Shown here: piece after piece, positions 46,093-58,900 of the stretch
How the letters are laid out: each line of letters begins with the position of its first letter
How positions within the stretch are numbered: position 1 is the stretch's first letter
NCBI GenBank assembly: GCA_023935145.1
Contig: CM043705.1
Coordinates: 54,361,084 to 54,425,083, forward strand
From: Bretschneidera sinensis
Lineage: Eukaryota; Streptophyta; Magnoliopsida; Brassicales; Akaniaceae
DNA: 64,000 nucleotides
Direction of reading: 5' to 3'
The notes under the pieces: model-generated
Database searches by the model: none
What the model saw: the letters and a program-made list of their open reading frames with translations, nothing else
Told to the model about the DNA's origin: nothing
Program-made: the position numbers and the translations under genes

Positions 46093-47534
46093 ATATTGCT
46101 AGTCCTTTAGCAATACAAAATAAAAGACTATATGGAAACAAAATCAAAGATAAATTCATTCTTCATGATATCCAAAAATTTGGGTTGCACATAAAACCAT
46201 GATGATTGTTCATGAGTAAGCTTATAATAAAAACACATTTTTGTAGTGAATAAGGATTTTAAAAGTTCATGTTACTTACCTAAGGTTGGTTTAAGGCATT
46301 GCAAGTTTGATTTGGTGTGTGGTGATTTAGCACATAGAAGATGGAGCTTCCAAATAATTTTAATGTATAGTGTTTCGGTGTCTAAACCTTTATCGAGTTT
46401 CTTATCAGAAAGAACAATAATGGCATAGTTTTTTACTTCTTATCTTTTTTTTTCTTTCACCATGATATTTTTTCCATGTTGAGTTCCATTAAACTTTCTA
46501 GTTGACTGTTGTAATGAGTGTTTAGCCAATGACTCCCAAAAAAGATGGTTTTAGGGCATTAGGTGTAAAGACACCCCCAATGACTTACTAACTCGAGTCA
46601 AAAAGGCTACGGAACTAACAAGTTTTAATGCTGCTAAGTGAAATTCCCACCTTTTGACGTGAACACTCACTGCTTACTGAGGCAAGAGATCCAGTTACTC
46701 AGTGGAAATTTTTATGATCATTAAATGCTTAATTCCTACCTTTTGACGTGAGCACTCACTGCTTACTGAGGCAAGAGTCCAGTTACTCAGTGGAAAGTGC
46801 ATTTAATGATCATTAGGAGCATTTTATTTTCTCTTTTTGCATGATGGACATTTTTCTTTATTTTCCTATGCCAAAGTGTTCTTCTAACAAGTTATCCGAT
46901 TACAGTTAGGTCACGGAAACATATACATAAAAATTAAATGTCATACCCCACATAATTGTGTGCTAATGTGCTCGTGTCAGATCTAAATCAAACTCGTGAA
47001 TTCTTAAGTGCCTTAAGGTACGTAATTCAACTTTTAAAATTTTTATTACTAGGCTATATGTTCTAGATTTTAAGCTTACTAATGAAATTTTATCATGTTT
47101 GTTTTAAATCAACCAAAATTTTCAACACAAAGTGAACATGCATTTATCTTTTTTTTTTTAAAAAAAAAAAACTGGGACATAGTATGTGCATGTGTTTCTC
47201 CCTACCCCCAAACTTAATATACACGTTGTCCTTAATGTGTGAGTGACATGGAAAGATCTGACCTGGGAGATGGAGAACTAGACTGCTGGCATTGCTCATA
47301 GCATGTCCCTAAACTTGAACTAGATGCACGCACTATGTTCCTGAAAAAGAAAAATAAATGTTGTGCCGGAAAACAAGAAATATGGATTAAACAGTAAAAT
47401 AAATATAAATACTAATAAGAAAAAAAAATACTACAATGAAAAGGATATGCTGTGGGGTGCCTCCCATGAGCATTAAGTTTTACGTTTTCAGCCAGACGGG
47501 GTATCCTCTCACTGTCGGTCATCGGGTATTGCAA
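46093..47534 (-). other. E3 non-coding region after integrase
   Basis: No frame of note. It contains a duplicated ~66-bp unit (46642-46708 and 46731-46795; TTTTGACGTGA(A/G)CACTCACTGC, CCAGTTACTCAGTGGAAA), a 15-bp inverted repeat around the second copy (ATGATCATTAAATGC 46714-46728; complement at 46799-46813), and a second polypurine-like tract (47203-47216). Athila elements often have a long region here, sometimes with an env-like frame, which is absent. Confidence 0.7.
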
Positions 47535-47614
47535 ACTACTTGTTCAGGTATTGTGGTGTAGCTTCTGGTGTAAATGCGCTCGATCGCAAGAGTCTTGCGC
47601 TTGATCGCAATGGT

Positions 47615-49081
47615 TCAGATAATGAGGTTATGTGTGATAGGCGCGGAAAACTCAAGTAGTTCAGGTTCCATTTGATCCGTTGCATATTGAACAGTTTGAA
47701 GTGCCAAGTCCTTGTCTCTATGAGGCATGTTGAGATCAAGGTATGGTTTGACTCGGTGTCCATTGATTGTAAATGTCTGATTACCATTAGAACCATGAAT
47801 TTCCAAAGCACCGTGAGGAAAGACCTTGGTGACCACATACGGACCAGACCATCGGGACTTTAGTTTGCCTGGGAACAGTCTTAATCTTGAGTTGTAGAGT
47901 AGCACCCTTTGGCCCACATGAAACTCTTTCCCCACTAGTTGTTTGTCATGATAAGCTTTTGTCCTTTCTTTGTAAAGCTTGGCATTCTCATACACATCAT
48001 ACCTTAATTCTTCTAACTCATTTAAATGCAGCTTCCTCTTCTCGCCCGCTTGTTTCATATCAAAATTGAATTGTTTAATGGCCCAATATGCTTGATGTTC
48101 TAGCTCTACCAGCAGATGACATGCTTTCCCAAAGACTAAGCGGTATGGGGACATTCCAATTGGGGTCTTGTAAGCTGTCTTGTATTCCCATAGAGCATCA
48201 TTTAGTCATAAAGACCAATCATTCCGAGTAGGATTCATGGTCCTCTCCAGGATGCTTTTGATTTCACGGTTACTTATCTCCACTTGGCCACTAGTCTGAG
48301 GGTGATATGGGGTGCCAACCTTATGGATGATCCCATATTTTCTGATGAGCGCAGCAAAAGAATGATGATGAGAGTGGCTGCCACCATCACTGATGATCGC
48401 TCTTGGTGTCCCAAACCTGGTAAAAATGTTATCCTGTAGGAACTTCACAACCACTTTATGATCATTAGTTTTTTAGGGGACAACTTTGACCTATTTGGAC
48501 ACATAATCCACACCCACAAAAATATATAAATAACCAAAGGAATTGGGGAATGGACCCATGAAATCAATGCCCCATACATCAAAAAGTTATACTATATGAA
48601 TATTTTGTAGGGGCATTTGATTTCGGGATGAGATGTTACTTGTCCGCTGGTATCTATCACATGAGCTGCAGAATGAGAAGGTGTCTTTAAACAAATTAAG
48701 CCAATAAAAACCGGATTGTAGTACCTTAAGTACTATTTTCTTGGCCCCAAAATGTCCTCCACAAGCAAACTGATGGCAATGTTGTAATAAGCTCAAATGC
48801 TCCTCTTCCGAGATAGACCTTCTGATGATTTGATCGAGACATAATTTGAAAAGGTAGGGGTCATCCCAATGGTAGTGTCGAGACATAGATATCAGCCACT
48901 TTTTTCCTTGACTGGTCATACCTGTAGGAAAAACTTTAGCAGTTAGATTATTGACAATATCAGCATACCATGGAAGTGTTACCTCTAGTGCGAACAATTG
49001 TTCATCAGGGAAGTTCTCATTTAAAGGTAACTCATTGTTGTCATTCTTATAGGGTAGCCTTGATAAATGATCTACAACCAC
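47615..49081 (-). pseudogene. E3 integrase
   Basis: The zinc-binding N-terminus (49081-48587) has HCHQFACGGHFGAKKI and FCSSCDRYQ. The core (about 48570-48206) keeps all three acidic residues: the Asp in GIDFMGPFP, the Asp in AIISDGGSH, and the Glu in [10 protein letters not shown]. The C-terminal domain (48154-47615) is open with [20 protein letters not shown] and [21 protein letters not shown]. In-frame stops lie at about 48585, 48519, 48477 and 48204. Though broken, this is among the best preserved parts of the element. Confidence 0.9.
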
Positions 49082-49138
49082 ATTCTCACTGCATTTCTTG
49101 TCTTTTATCTCTAAATTAAATTCTTGTAATAAGAGTAC

Positions 49139-50560
49139 TCATCTAATTAACCTAGGCTTTGCATCTTTCGTAGAAAACAGATATCTCAAAGCAGCATGAT
49201 CAGTAAATACAATAACTTTAGAGCCAATCAAATATGATCTAAACTTCTCTAAAGCAAAAATAACAGCTAACAATTCATTTTCAATGGTAGAATAGTTAAG
49301 TTGGGCATCATTTAAGGTTCTAGAAGCATAGTAAATAGCACGAGGTATCTTATTGATTCTCTGCCCTAAGACAGCTCCCAAGGCAAAGTCACTAGCATCG
49401 CACATCAGTTCGAATGGAAGATTCTAATCTGGTGCCATCATTATTGTTGCGGAGGTGAGCACATCTTTCAATGTGTTGAGAGCCTTCATCCAGTCATTGG
49501 TCCACTCATACTTAGTATCTTTAGCTAACAATGTACATAGAGGTTTAGAGATTTTAGAGAAATCCTTGATGAATTATGTATAGAATCCAGCATGTCTAAG
49601 AAAACTTCTGACTCCCTTGACAGTTAAAGGAGGGGGCAACTTTGAAATGATGTCTATTTTGGCTTTATCTACCTTAATACTTTTGTTGGATATGGAATGA
49701 CCCAACACAGTGCCTTGTTGAACCATAAAGTGACATTTATCCCAATTCAGCACTAAGTTGCTCTCTTTACACCTCTTTAGGACACTCTCTAGATGATTTA
49801 GGCATTCATCAAAATTGGAACCAAAAACACTGAAATCATCCATGAACTTCTCTACCATGTCGGAAAATATGCTCATCATACATCTTTGAAATGTGGCTGA
49901 TGCGTTGCATAAATCGAATAACATCCTTCGATATGCAAATGTATTGAAAGAACATGTGAATGTAGTCTTTTCTTGATCCTCCGATGCTATGGAAATCTAG
50001 TTGTACCCACTATACCCATTCAAGAAACAATAATAGCTATGGCCAGCTAATCTCTTTAACATCTGATTAATGAATGGCAAGGGGAAGTGATCTTTTCTGG
50101 TCACCTTGTTTAATCTTCGGTAATCAATATATACACTCTAACCAGTTGTTTTTCTTATAGGTATGAGCTCTTCATCCTCATTCTTCACCACTGCGATCCC
50201 ACTCTTTTTAGGAATAACTTGGATCGGACTCACTTATTTGCTGTCTGAGATGAGGTAGATAATGCCAACATCTAATAGTTTTAATACCTCGGCCTTTACT
50301 ACCTCTTTCATGTGTGGGTTAAGTCTTCTTTGAGCATCTCGAGTAGGCTTTGCTTCATCCTCAAGGTAGATATGATGCATGCACTTGACTAGACTTATCC
50401 CCATGATATCAGCAATGGTCCATCCAATGGCAGATCTATGCTCCCTAAGAACTCTTAATAGTTTCTCATCTTCTCCAACACTCAAATTATCAGCCACAAT
50501 CACAGGTAATGTCTTCTTCTCTTCCAAATAGGCATAAGTTAGATGTTCTGGCAACTACTT
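49139..50560 (-). pseudogene. E3 reverse transcriptase and RNase H
   Basis: The N-terminal part is at 50554-50234 (HRSAIGWTIADIMGI, LNPHMKEVVKAEVLKLLD), then after a stop VIPKKSGI and YIDYRRLN. 49924-49574 carries FDLCNASATFQRCMMSIFSDMVEKF followed at once by MDDFSVFGSNFDECL. The FMDD catalytic motif is present, but about three residues that normally lie just before it are missing. RNase H (49405-49139) shows [36 protein letters not shown] and [11 protein letters not shown]. Stops occur at 50232, 50142, 49992 and 49572. Confidence 0.9.
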
Positions 50561-50716
50561 CAATTCCAAGGGTGGTGCCTAGACAATGGAAGGGAGAAGA
50601 GTAGTATTAGTAGGTATGAGAGTTTCAAATGGAAGAGCATACTTACTTGAATGATTTGGAGAAGCCTCAAGGAGGTGCACAGCTGTAAGGATGTCATCAG
50701 TAACAACTTCAGGTTC

Positions 50717-51480
50717 TTACTCAATATCCACCTTTGTAAAGCCACGGGTAAGGGTAGTTTCTAATAGATCAATGTAATGGACCTGAAAGGCTTGATCAAC
50801 AAAACTTTGCATCATACATACATTAAAGCATTCCATATCATCTTGAGGTAGTTTTAATGCATCAAATATTTTAAACTCTATTTTCTCATTATATACCTTC
50901 ATACTTACTATACCCTTTTTCACGTAAATCTCTGTATCAGCGGTTCTCATGAAGGGTCTTCCTAATATGATGGGCATAGGTAATGGCATAGGGCATTATT
51001 CTATATCTAACACGATAAAGTCAGCAGGTAAAATAAACTCACCTACCTTTACTAGGACATCCTCAAGAATACCTCTAGGTTTTTTTATGCTTCTGTCTGC
51101 CAGTTCCAATGTGATGGAAGTCGATTGAAGCTCCCCCAAACCTAGTGTCTCAAACACAGTGTATGGAAGCAAATTTACGCCTGTTCCCAAATCTAGTAAT
51201 GCCCGCTCAAACAGCTGGTCGCCTATCCTGCAGGGAATAGTGAAACTACCCGGATCTTTTAGTTTTGGTGGTAGTTTTCTTAATAGCACTACATTTACCT
51301 CTTCAGTTAAGGCTACCATCTCATGTTCCTGAAACTTCCTCTTATGAGTGCAACAATCTATTAAAAACTTAGCATAAGCAGGTATCTGTTGTATTGCATC
51401 TAATAAGGGAATGTTTATTTCAACTTTTCGCAAGGTTTCAAAGATATCAAGCCGCTTATTTTCTTCCTTTTGTTTAACTA
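50717..51480 (-). pseudogene. E3 aspartic protease region
   Basis: The frame 51433-50996 contains FTIPCRIGDQLFERALLDLGTGVNLLP, the Athila-type protease in which the active site reads DLG followed by a small residue, and LELADRSIKKPRGILEDVLVKV. 50989-50717 continues with MPIILGRPFMRTAD, the conserved ILGRPF segment. One stop near 50993 separates the two halves. Confidence 0.87.
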
Positions 51481-52960
51481 ACCTTTACGGGAAGGGTGGT
51501 GTATTCACCTTCTTCGTCTCACTTAACTTTGGTGCCGATGGTTTCTCTATAGATGCTGTTGCAGATTCATTGATCTTTATCACCTTACCATTCCTTAGAG
51601 TTGTGACAGCTTTCAGTTGCTGGTGTCCCCCTAGGTTTGGTAGTGTTTGAGCTGGAAGCTCACCTTGCTTTCTGTCACTCAATTCTTTAGCCAGTTGCCC
51701 TATTTGTACCTCTAGCCTTTGAATGGCTTGTTCGTGATTTTCAGTGGTTTGTCTCATTTTAGTCCGAAATTGCTTTTCATCTGCTATGAACTAATCTTGT
51801 GAAGTCATCAGCTGTTGGTGTTGGGATACCAACTGTTGTTGCTGAGTTGCTAGTTGTTTCATAAGACTCTCTAGGTCATTTTTCCTTGATTCGGGAATAA
51901 AGTGGGCTGCTGGTTGGGAGTTTCTTTGTTGTCCTTGACCATTCTGATTGTTGCTCCAAGAAAAGTTTGGGTGATTCCGCCATCCAGGGTTGTAGATGTT
52001 TGCATACGGATTGTTCTTTGGCACTTAGTTGTTTGGTCCCACAAAGTTTGCTTGTTCAGGGTTTGGAGATGAATACAAGGGACATGTCTCAGTATTATGA
52101 TCAAATTGGGAACATATCGCACATACTTGGAGTGGTGTAGCTGGTGGATTAGGTTATACACTCTGAACGGCCATAGTTTTAACTAACAGATCTAGTTTCC
52201 TCTCCATAGCAGCTATTTGGGTAGAGGATCCTCCATTTAGTTTTACCTCATACATACCTTTGCTCTTGGTTCCATGTCTACCTCGAGAGAAGAACTGCTG
52301 GGTGTGTTCACTTAAGGTTTTGAATAGCTCCATGGCTTCTTCGCTGCTTTTCTCCATTAGCACTCCTTCACAACCTGAATCCACAATACTTTTATTAGTA
52401 TCACTTAAACCCTCATAGAAAGCTTATACCAGTTCATCCTGAGGTAGATTGTGATGTGGGCATTTGAGTAGCAGCTCGTTAAAATGTCCCCATGCCTCAA
52501 AGAATAGGTCTCTATCCTTTTGTTGGAAAGACTGAATCTCTTCCCTCATTTGCCTCGTCTTTTGGGCTGGAAAAAACTTCCTTAGGAATTTGCTGGCCAA
52601 CTCCTCCTAAGTGTGGATAGAAACTGCAGGAAATGAATTGTACCATAGTTTAGCATTATCTTTTAAGGAAAAAGGGAAAAGAATTAACCTGATTCCTTCT
52701 TGGTGTAAGCCTCAGATGTGCTGGAACTTGCAGAGATCGAAGAACTCTCGAAGGTGTAGGTGTGGATCCTCATTAGGTGTACCCATAAAGTGAGTCAATG
52801 CACTTAGTATTTGCGGAGATATGTAGTAGTTGTCTTCCATCTTGGGTTGATAAGCAATGCAAGATGGTTGATCGAGGTTCCGTGGGATGAAGGATTGCTT
52901 CATCGGTCTTCACTCAGATGGTTGTTGATTTTCGATCTATTCCGCCATTGGTGCTTCTTC
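51481..52960 (-). pseudogene. E3 gag
   Basis: The start region (52903-52712) has PQILSALTHFMGTPNEDPHLHLREFFDLC, the capsid-like opening of Athila/Tat Gag (F.G...E.P..HL..F...C). The 3' part (52024-51791) has YNPGWRNHPNFSWSNNQNGQ and a glutamine-rich tail, and 51757-51485 has ENHEQAIQRLEVQIGQLAKEL. Stops and shifts break the middle (about 52150-52700). Confidence 0.85.
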
Positions 52961-53356
52961 CTTAATTTCTTCTTCTAACTCTTCAGGGTTGTCTCTAAGC
53001 CTTTATCGGATGGTCCGCTCAAGCTTGGTATCTAGGGGAAAGAACGTTGGATGTCTGGATCGAAGCCCGGGTATGAATCTGAAACAATTGCTTCAGTGAA
53101 GCAGTTCAACACTGCTGCCCGAGTAACTCTCTGCCTCAAGTACGCTCGATGGCACAGAGGGGTGCGCTCGATCGTAAGTGGTACAGAGAGTTCTGTTGGA
53201 GTGCCTGCAATAGAAAACAAAAAAGAAATAGATTAGGTTTTTGATGAAACAAAAATAAAGGTGAATAACAGAGACTTAAAAGAAAAATTAAAACATAATA
53301 AATAAATAAAAATCACTAAGCTAAACGAAAATAATTCTAGAAAGAAATTTAGCGCA

Positions 53357-53375
53357 ATCCCCAGCAACGGCGCCA
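53357..53375 (-). other. E3 primer binding site (tRNA-Asp type)
   Basis: The minus strand reads TGGCGCCGTTGCTGGGGAT, complementary to the 3' end of plant tRNA-Asp with one mismatch. It lies six bases after the 5' LTR end. Confidence 0.88.
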
Positions 53376-53381
53376 AAAACT

Positions 53382-54653
53382 TATTGTGCGTTTATCTATC
53401 TAAATGAATAAGAAAATAACCGAACTTGTTTTACTTGCAAGTGCACAAGGTCTACAGTAGCATAGTGCGCAAATGCGAGATCATTTCCACAAGGATTGGT
53501 GAATTTTGATTTAGAATTAATTTCACAAAGGAAAAATAGATAGAAATATTGAGTCTAGATTAGGAATAATGATAGAGGCGTAGGGATTTGGTATCCACCA
53601 CTAATCATGCTACCCCAACAAAATAATATGCCAATGCTCTACTCATGCTATGAATACCTGTTGGTTGTCAACCTAAGGGCTTCATCTACTCCTTAGGCTA
53701 TTGATTTCCCTATGCAACGAGTTAAGCATGGTGTATAACTCTTTTCTCTTTTAAGGGATTCAACATGGTGTATACTGAGTTGTTCCTTAAGAGAGCATAA
53801 GGTCTGCGGAAATCGACAACCACACGAGACCTAAGGCTTGGTCCGCTCCCAGTTTCCCATGTTGATTAACCCAAGAATCCAGATAAGATATCTTTTGTTA
53901 CTATTGTTAAACCTAGGACTCGGTCATCTAAATTGATTTAACTAACTAATCCATACCACATGCATACGTTAAAAAGACACACACATATGAGGAATTTAAA
54001 TAAAAACATGTATTAATCAAATCAAGAATCACAACATAAATATTGCAAAGACGCCAATACTGAATTATTGGTTAAACATAATTAAGACTTCAACCAAGCC
54101 CTTACTAGGGTTTAGTTACACATGTTTGTGATGCTAAACTGATTCATAATAAAAATAAAAGGGAAAGAATAAACCCAAGAGAAGAGTCATCAATTCTCCT
54201 CCAAAGCTTTCAACTCAAAGCAGAATTGAAAGATAATCAAAAGGTAATCAACAAGTATGTTTTTTGTGTTTTACAAGTCTATATATAGGGTTCTAAGGGA
54301 GCCTTGAAACCCTAATTTCCAATTTTAGAACTAGAGACTTCTTTCCAAAACTGGCTCTGCCACCTCTTTGTTCGTGTGTGCTCGATCACGAGTTTCTGCG
54401 CTCGAGCTTACGGGTGCGCTCGATCACTCTAAGTATGCGCTCGATCACAAGAGAGGTGTGCTCGAGCGCACCTTGCTGGTTTGCAGATCTTCACTTTTTA
54501 TTCCTTAGAGCTCCAAAATGTCTTCTTTTCTTCAAAGACCTATGAAAAACACAGAAAACACGAAAATGAAGTAGAATATACTAAAATAGATAAATAAAGA
54601 GCCTAACAAGAGTAAATTAAGGGGCTTAAATATGATTATTTAAGCACTTATCA
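53382..54653 (-). repeat. E3 5' LTR
   Basis: 1272 bp; on the minus strand it begins TGATAAGTGCTTAAATA and ends GCACAATA, where CA has become TA. It contains several CGCTCGA(T/G) repeats (54400-54475), including the palindrome with one change (GTGTGCTCGAGCGCAC). Confidence 0.88.
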
Positions 54654-54743
54654 CCATGTTCTTGTGGAAGATAAAAAACTATCATTAACCCAAACCTCGT
54701 CCTACCATAGGCTACGATGATGTATGAGGGGAACCATTTTGTT

Positions 54744-55019
54744 CTAAGTGAGAGCGACGAAACGACTCACTTTGGGCTTCCCATCATTAGAGTAATCATC
54801 GACCTCGAGAAGATTATCGACAATGTTAGAATCATGTAACCCCCTTGCCTCATTGTCATCGTTATCCTTAGAGCCTATGTCCTCCCTATCAGAACCAGCC
54901 TCTGCATGGGCATTGAAACCAGAAAGTATGATCTTTTTTATATTTAGAGCAAAAAAGGGAATATCGAGGTGGCTTGATGGTTGGAACGGTTGCATTAAAT
55001 GTAAATCCTCAAGTACCAC
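54744..55019 (-). pseudogene. Antisense acidic frame near the E1 3' LTR
   Basis: Ninety-one open codons on the minus strand contain an acidic stretch (DREDIGSKDNDDNEARGLHDSN). In E1 order it lies upstream of the antisense PMD and so may be part of the same decayed additional reading frame. I do not recognise a domain. Confidence 0.35.
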
Positions 55020-55149
55020 TGACTCCCCACAAAAAAAGGCAAGCCATCATTACATTCGGTAATCGAGACATTTAGTCGTTACCTCGAAAGGTCAATCCAT
55101 TAAAACCACAAAGATCATAGGCGCTTGGGGAATAGCAACACCCAAAATA

Positions 55150-55905
55150 TGTGTAGAAAAATTGTCACGGTGACCCACATGATCCGACATCTCCTAGACG
55201 ATGCCCTCATCAAATGACACCATGATGCATACAAAGGACACCACAAAGCTGCACTTTAAAAGGACCCATGGACCTTAAGACACCCAAGGCGATACTAGGC
55301 AGGGTCATAGTGTCTAGTCACACGGGGAAGTCCTTCGCCTTGAATTAAGGGATGTCATCGAAGAGAATGGGAGATGGTGGAAAGGACAATGCGATGCTGG
55401 CGAGGCATAGCACCCTAACCTTTCTTAATAAGTCAAGGAGGAAAGGACGTCAAAAGTAGGAAGGCAATGCCCTGGGCTTGGCTTGCCACCTCGCCAGTTA
55501 GTCCCGCCGCTTAATCCATAGACGCTCATGCTTGGAACATGACAGCTCCTCAGGTCCGGATGCAATGAGTCATAACTCCTTTATCACTACGTGTTGGGGT
55601 TATGACACATATATGAGCTCAGCTATGACGTTTGCACGCCCATATCACGCATGGATGCATGCGTTTATGGCTTATAAATACCCCAAATTATTTATTGGTT
55701 GGAGACGGATAACAAGTTTGAATTCGAACACCCATTGGTGCACATTCTGTAAATCTCCAAGATATCTCTATCCAATCATCTCCCTCTTAGGATCGGTATC
55801 TCCTCTCCTCCCCTCACCTCAAAGCTCCAAACTAGATCCCACCACTCCAACCAACAACAATACCACGTAGGATACCTCGCTCTAATTTTCACCAGAATAG
55901 TTACA
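55150..55905 (+). repeat. E1 3' LTR
   Basis: It starts TGTGTAGAAAAATTGTCAC and ends ATAGTTACA. It carries the TATAAATACCCC box at 55673-55684 and parallels 28281-29013 with many substitutions and small indels. Confidence 0.82.
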
Positions 55906-58900
55906 ATCAAGAATAAAGGTTATGACAGAACAAATGAACATTTTCTAAGCTACTTTGGTTAGTTTCATAGCTCTATGACATCACAAATCATTAAAAAGCA
56001 CAATATTTAGATTTCCCAGTATTGAAGCCTATAGATTCAAACATCTGTTCAAGGGTGTTGAATGAATAAATGAATATGAAAACATTAGAAAGAGAAATTT
56101 TCAGTTCCCAATGGGAGTAGTAGAATCTCTATGGTCATGATGACATCAACACACAGCTCTATGATTTTATACTCTTAGGTATTGTCTGGCTGGATAGTAT
56201 AAACGTTTTATGGTTAAACTATTTATGACAAAATAATAATAAAATAATAAATTATGTAGGATTGGGTAAAACAATAATCAAAACAGTTAAAAACAAAAAT
56301 CACTTCATACATATTTTCTTTAAAGTATTTGTGATTTAATTTTTATTTAAAAAAACAAAAATTAATTTATAAACTCTTCCACACGAAAGCATGTTCACAT
56401 GCATATATATTAACAGTTCAGGAAATGGAAAAGATGAAAAAAGAAGAAGAAGAAATGATGAAAAAAAAAGAATTTAGTGACACAAATATACCTCCTTTGG
56501 TATGGACCCTATTGATCTCAGAGAGTTACAGAGGTTAGAAGAAACTGCAAATGGAGGGTCTATCCTCTTCTGGTCTGATCAGTGAGAGGCTTTTAAATTC
56601 TTAGGGTGCTGTAGTTGGGTCTGTTTTCCAATAACAAGTCAGATTTTTCAAAGTTTTTGACCAAAAGCTGTGTTCAGCTCTTCCTCTGCAATGCTAGTAA
56701 TTCCCGTTACTTCCCTGTGGTCGCATTAATTGAAACTTCTCTCGATGGGTTTTCCGGTTTGTGAAAACTACTGACATCTAAGCAATTAAAATAATTGAAA
56801 AGAAACACAGTATTGTTTATTGAGATATTGACATGGTTTTTCTTTCATACTTTTCTTGAGGATTTTAGGCATCGTTGGGCATAGATCAATTTCAGTTGTC
56901 GGATTCAAAAGTGTTTTTGAAATAATTTATAAAAATATGGTTATAGAGTTAGATTGTTTAAAGTTTTTGAAATAATTTTTAAAAATATGATTGTGAAGTC
57001 AAAAATTGTTTTTCGTTTAAAAAAAATAATGGTTGATAAACAATCGATTTAGCCAATTATTTTGAACAATACTAGAATGGATCAATCATCCCATGAAATG
57101 AAAAAAATGAAGTTATAATTTTTTTATTTTACCTGAATTTCTTTCCACAATAAGCTAGCTGCTTACAGAAATCTGTTTTTCTTGTTTGGCTTGAACCAAA
57201 AGTTCCTATAAAAAATGAAAGTAAAGCAGTTCATAATAATAATAGTAATAAAAACATTCCTCACGTGTAAATGTATCCCTTGCTTTAACGGGCTTAATTG
57301 AGGTTTGCCTAAAATTTGCCCATTTTCTTCCATTTGCAGTGACTTGTCAAAAAGTTGTTTACCATACAAAGATGTAAAGATTCTAGCTAGCCACTTAGCC
57401 AGTGATTGATTATAGACTAGTTAATATGAGCAGTACTCAATTAGCTTCCTCTTTTGGGCAGAGAAGTTAATTCCACGAAAACAAAAAAATTGTAGCAGCA
57501 GCCATGGAAATAGAACTACCCTTTTCTTTAGTGTATTCAATTTTATAGGTCAAATGTCTTAAGATACTTAAGGCTATGATTATCCGAGAGAAAAAAAATT
57601 ATTGAAAAGAAAATAGAGAAAAATTAAGTGATTTACTTTATTGTTTAAAGCATGAGTAGAGAAAAGAAATGTGAAATGATTAGGATATGTTTAATTGTGT
57701 AAAATGTTTTTCATTTTTTTGTTTTTATTTTTTTAATATTTTTTTTTTCAAAAACTTAGATATTTTTAACATAATTTGAAAAGTAACACGCTTCTTTTTA
57801 ACGTAATAAATTCTTAAAAAAACACAAAAATATGACTTAACTTGAAAGTGCCAAAAGAATCTAAAAATCTGTAAAAAAAAAAAAAAAAAAATTCAGAGCT
57901 TCATAAAAGGAAGACTATATAATAAGTTAGTTATACTGTAAATTTAATCAATTTCCTTTCTTTTTTTTTAGAGGGAGAGAGAGATTTGTACAATTTTTTT
58001 GTCATAGAATGAAGGTTGGGCTATTTTTCAACAGTTGCTTTCAACAGCTTATACACACTATGCAGCAACTACATAAAGATTAGTAAAGCATAAACAGAAA
58101 AGAAAATTTGAGTATATGCAACAAATGTAAATGTATGCAGCTATACATTTCAGTGCATGTACAAATAAAAGAGAAATGGAAAAAAAAAAAAAGAAGAAGA
58201 GAGAACTAGTAGATGTAAGTAGATAGAGGAATTGAAACATCTACCATTGATTGAAAGTAAGATAATGAATCGTTTACCACTCTTATATGGGTGCAACTAT
58301 TTTCAGTTACTCATTAAAACCCTTGAATTTTTTTTCTAAAATCAATAAATTAAAAATTCAGGTTCAGTAAAATTCTTCTTTGGATAAACATAGGCATGAA
58401 AAAAAGAGGAGAAACTTGACATTTTGGTGTGCTTTATTAGCCACCATATTGTTTTTGGTTACTCAATTTCTTCTGGACAGTGTTTTTTGCAGTTTTGTTC
58501 ATAGGTCTATTAAGAGTGTTTGAAAGAGCAAAAATAAAACTATTACTATCAAGTAGAAGGGCTTTTTTCCTCTCCCCTTTTTTTGTTCTTTTGAGTTTGC
58601 ACCAAAGTCAAAAAAGAATAAGAAATTTAGAAATCACTTCAAAACGAATAATTAAAGAAAAAGCAAGAAATTTAATGAATCTGGAACATTCTCGACTAAA
58701 GTTGCGGTTTATGTAGAAGGATTTCGCGAGAAGAAAGAGGACAGATTCTGCGAAAGAATTGGCGAGAGAAGTGAGAGAAGTGTGAACAAGAAGTGAAAAA
58801 GGAGAAGAGGAAAAAAAGAGCAAAGAGAAGAAGGAGGGATGAAAAAAACACTCAATCATCGTTGGCTGACAGAGAAGTGGAGTGAGGATGTTGGTTGCGG

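Larger units (their letters stand above)
39321..54653 (-). mobile_element. E3: Athila-like Ty3/gypsy element inserted in E1, host of E4
   Basis: Read on the minus strand: 5' LTR 54653-53382, tRNA-Asp primer site, gag, protease, RT, RNase H, integrase, a 1.5-kb non-coding region, polypurine tract, 3' LTR 46077-39321 (interrupted by E4). Without E4 the element is about 9.9 kb. Flanking 5-mers CCAGG (39316-39320) and CCATG (54654-54658) match at four of five bases. The primer type, the gag style (NPGWRNHPNFSW) and the protease/RT motifs fit the Athila lineage. No env-like frame was found after integrase. Confidence 0.9.
28281..55905 (+). mobile_element. E1: outer Tat-like non-autonomous LTR retrotransposon, split by nested insertions
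   Basis: LTRs at 28281-29013 and 55150-55905 flank about 3 kb of own internal sequence (29014-31474, 39287-39320, 54654-55149). The rest is E2 and E3, with E4 inside E3. No protease, RT or integrase belongs to E1. It has a gag-like start on the plus strand and a decayed antisense frame with a plant mobile domain, an arrangement reported for Tat-lineage elements. The two LTRs differ more from each other than those of the elements inside it, consistent with E1 being the oldest. Flanking 5-mers (ATTGA, ATCAA) are not a clean duplication. Confidence 0.8.
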
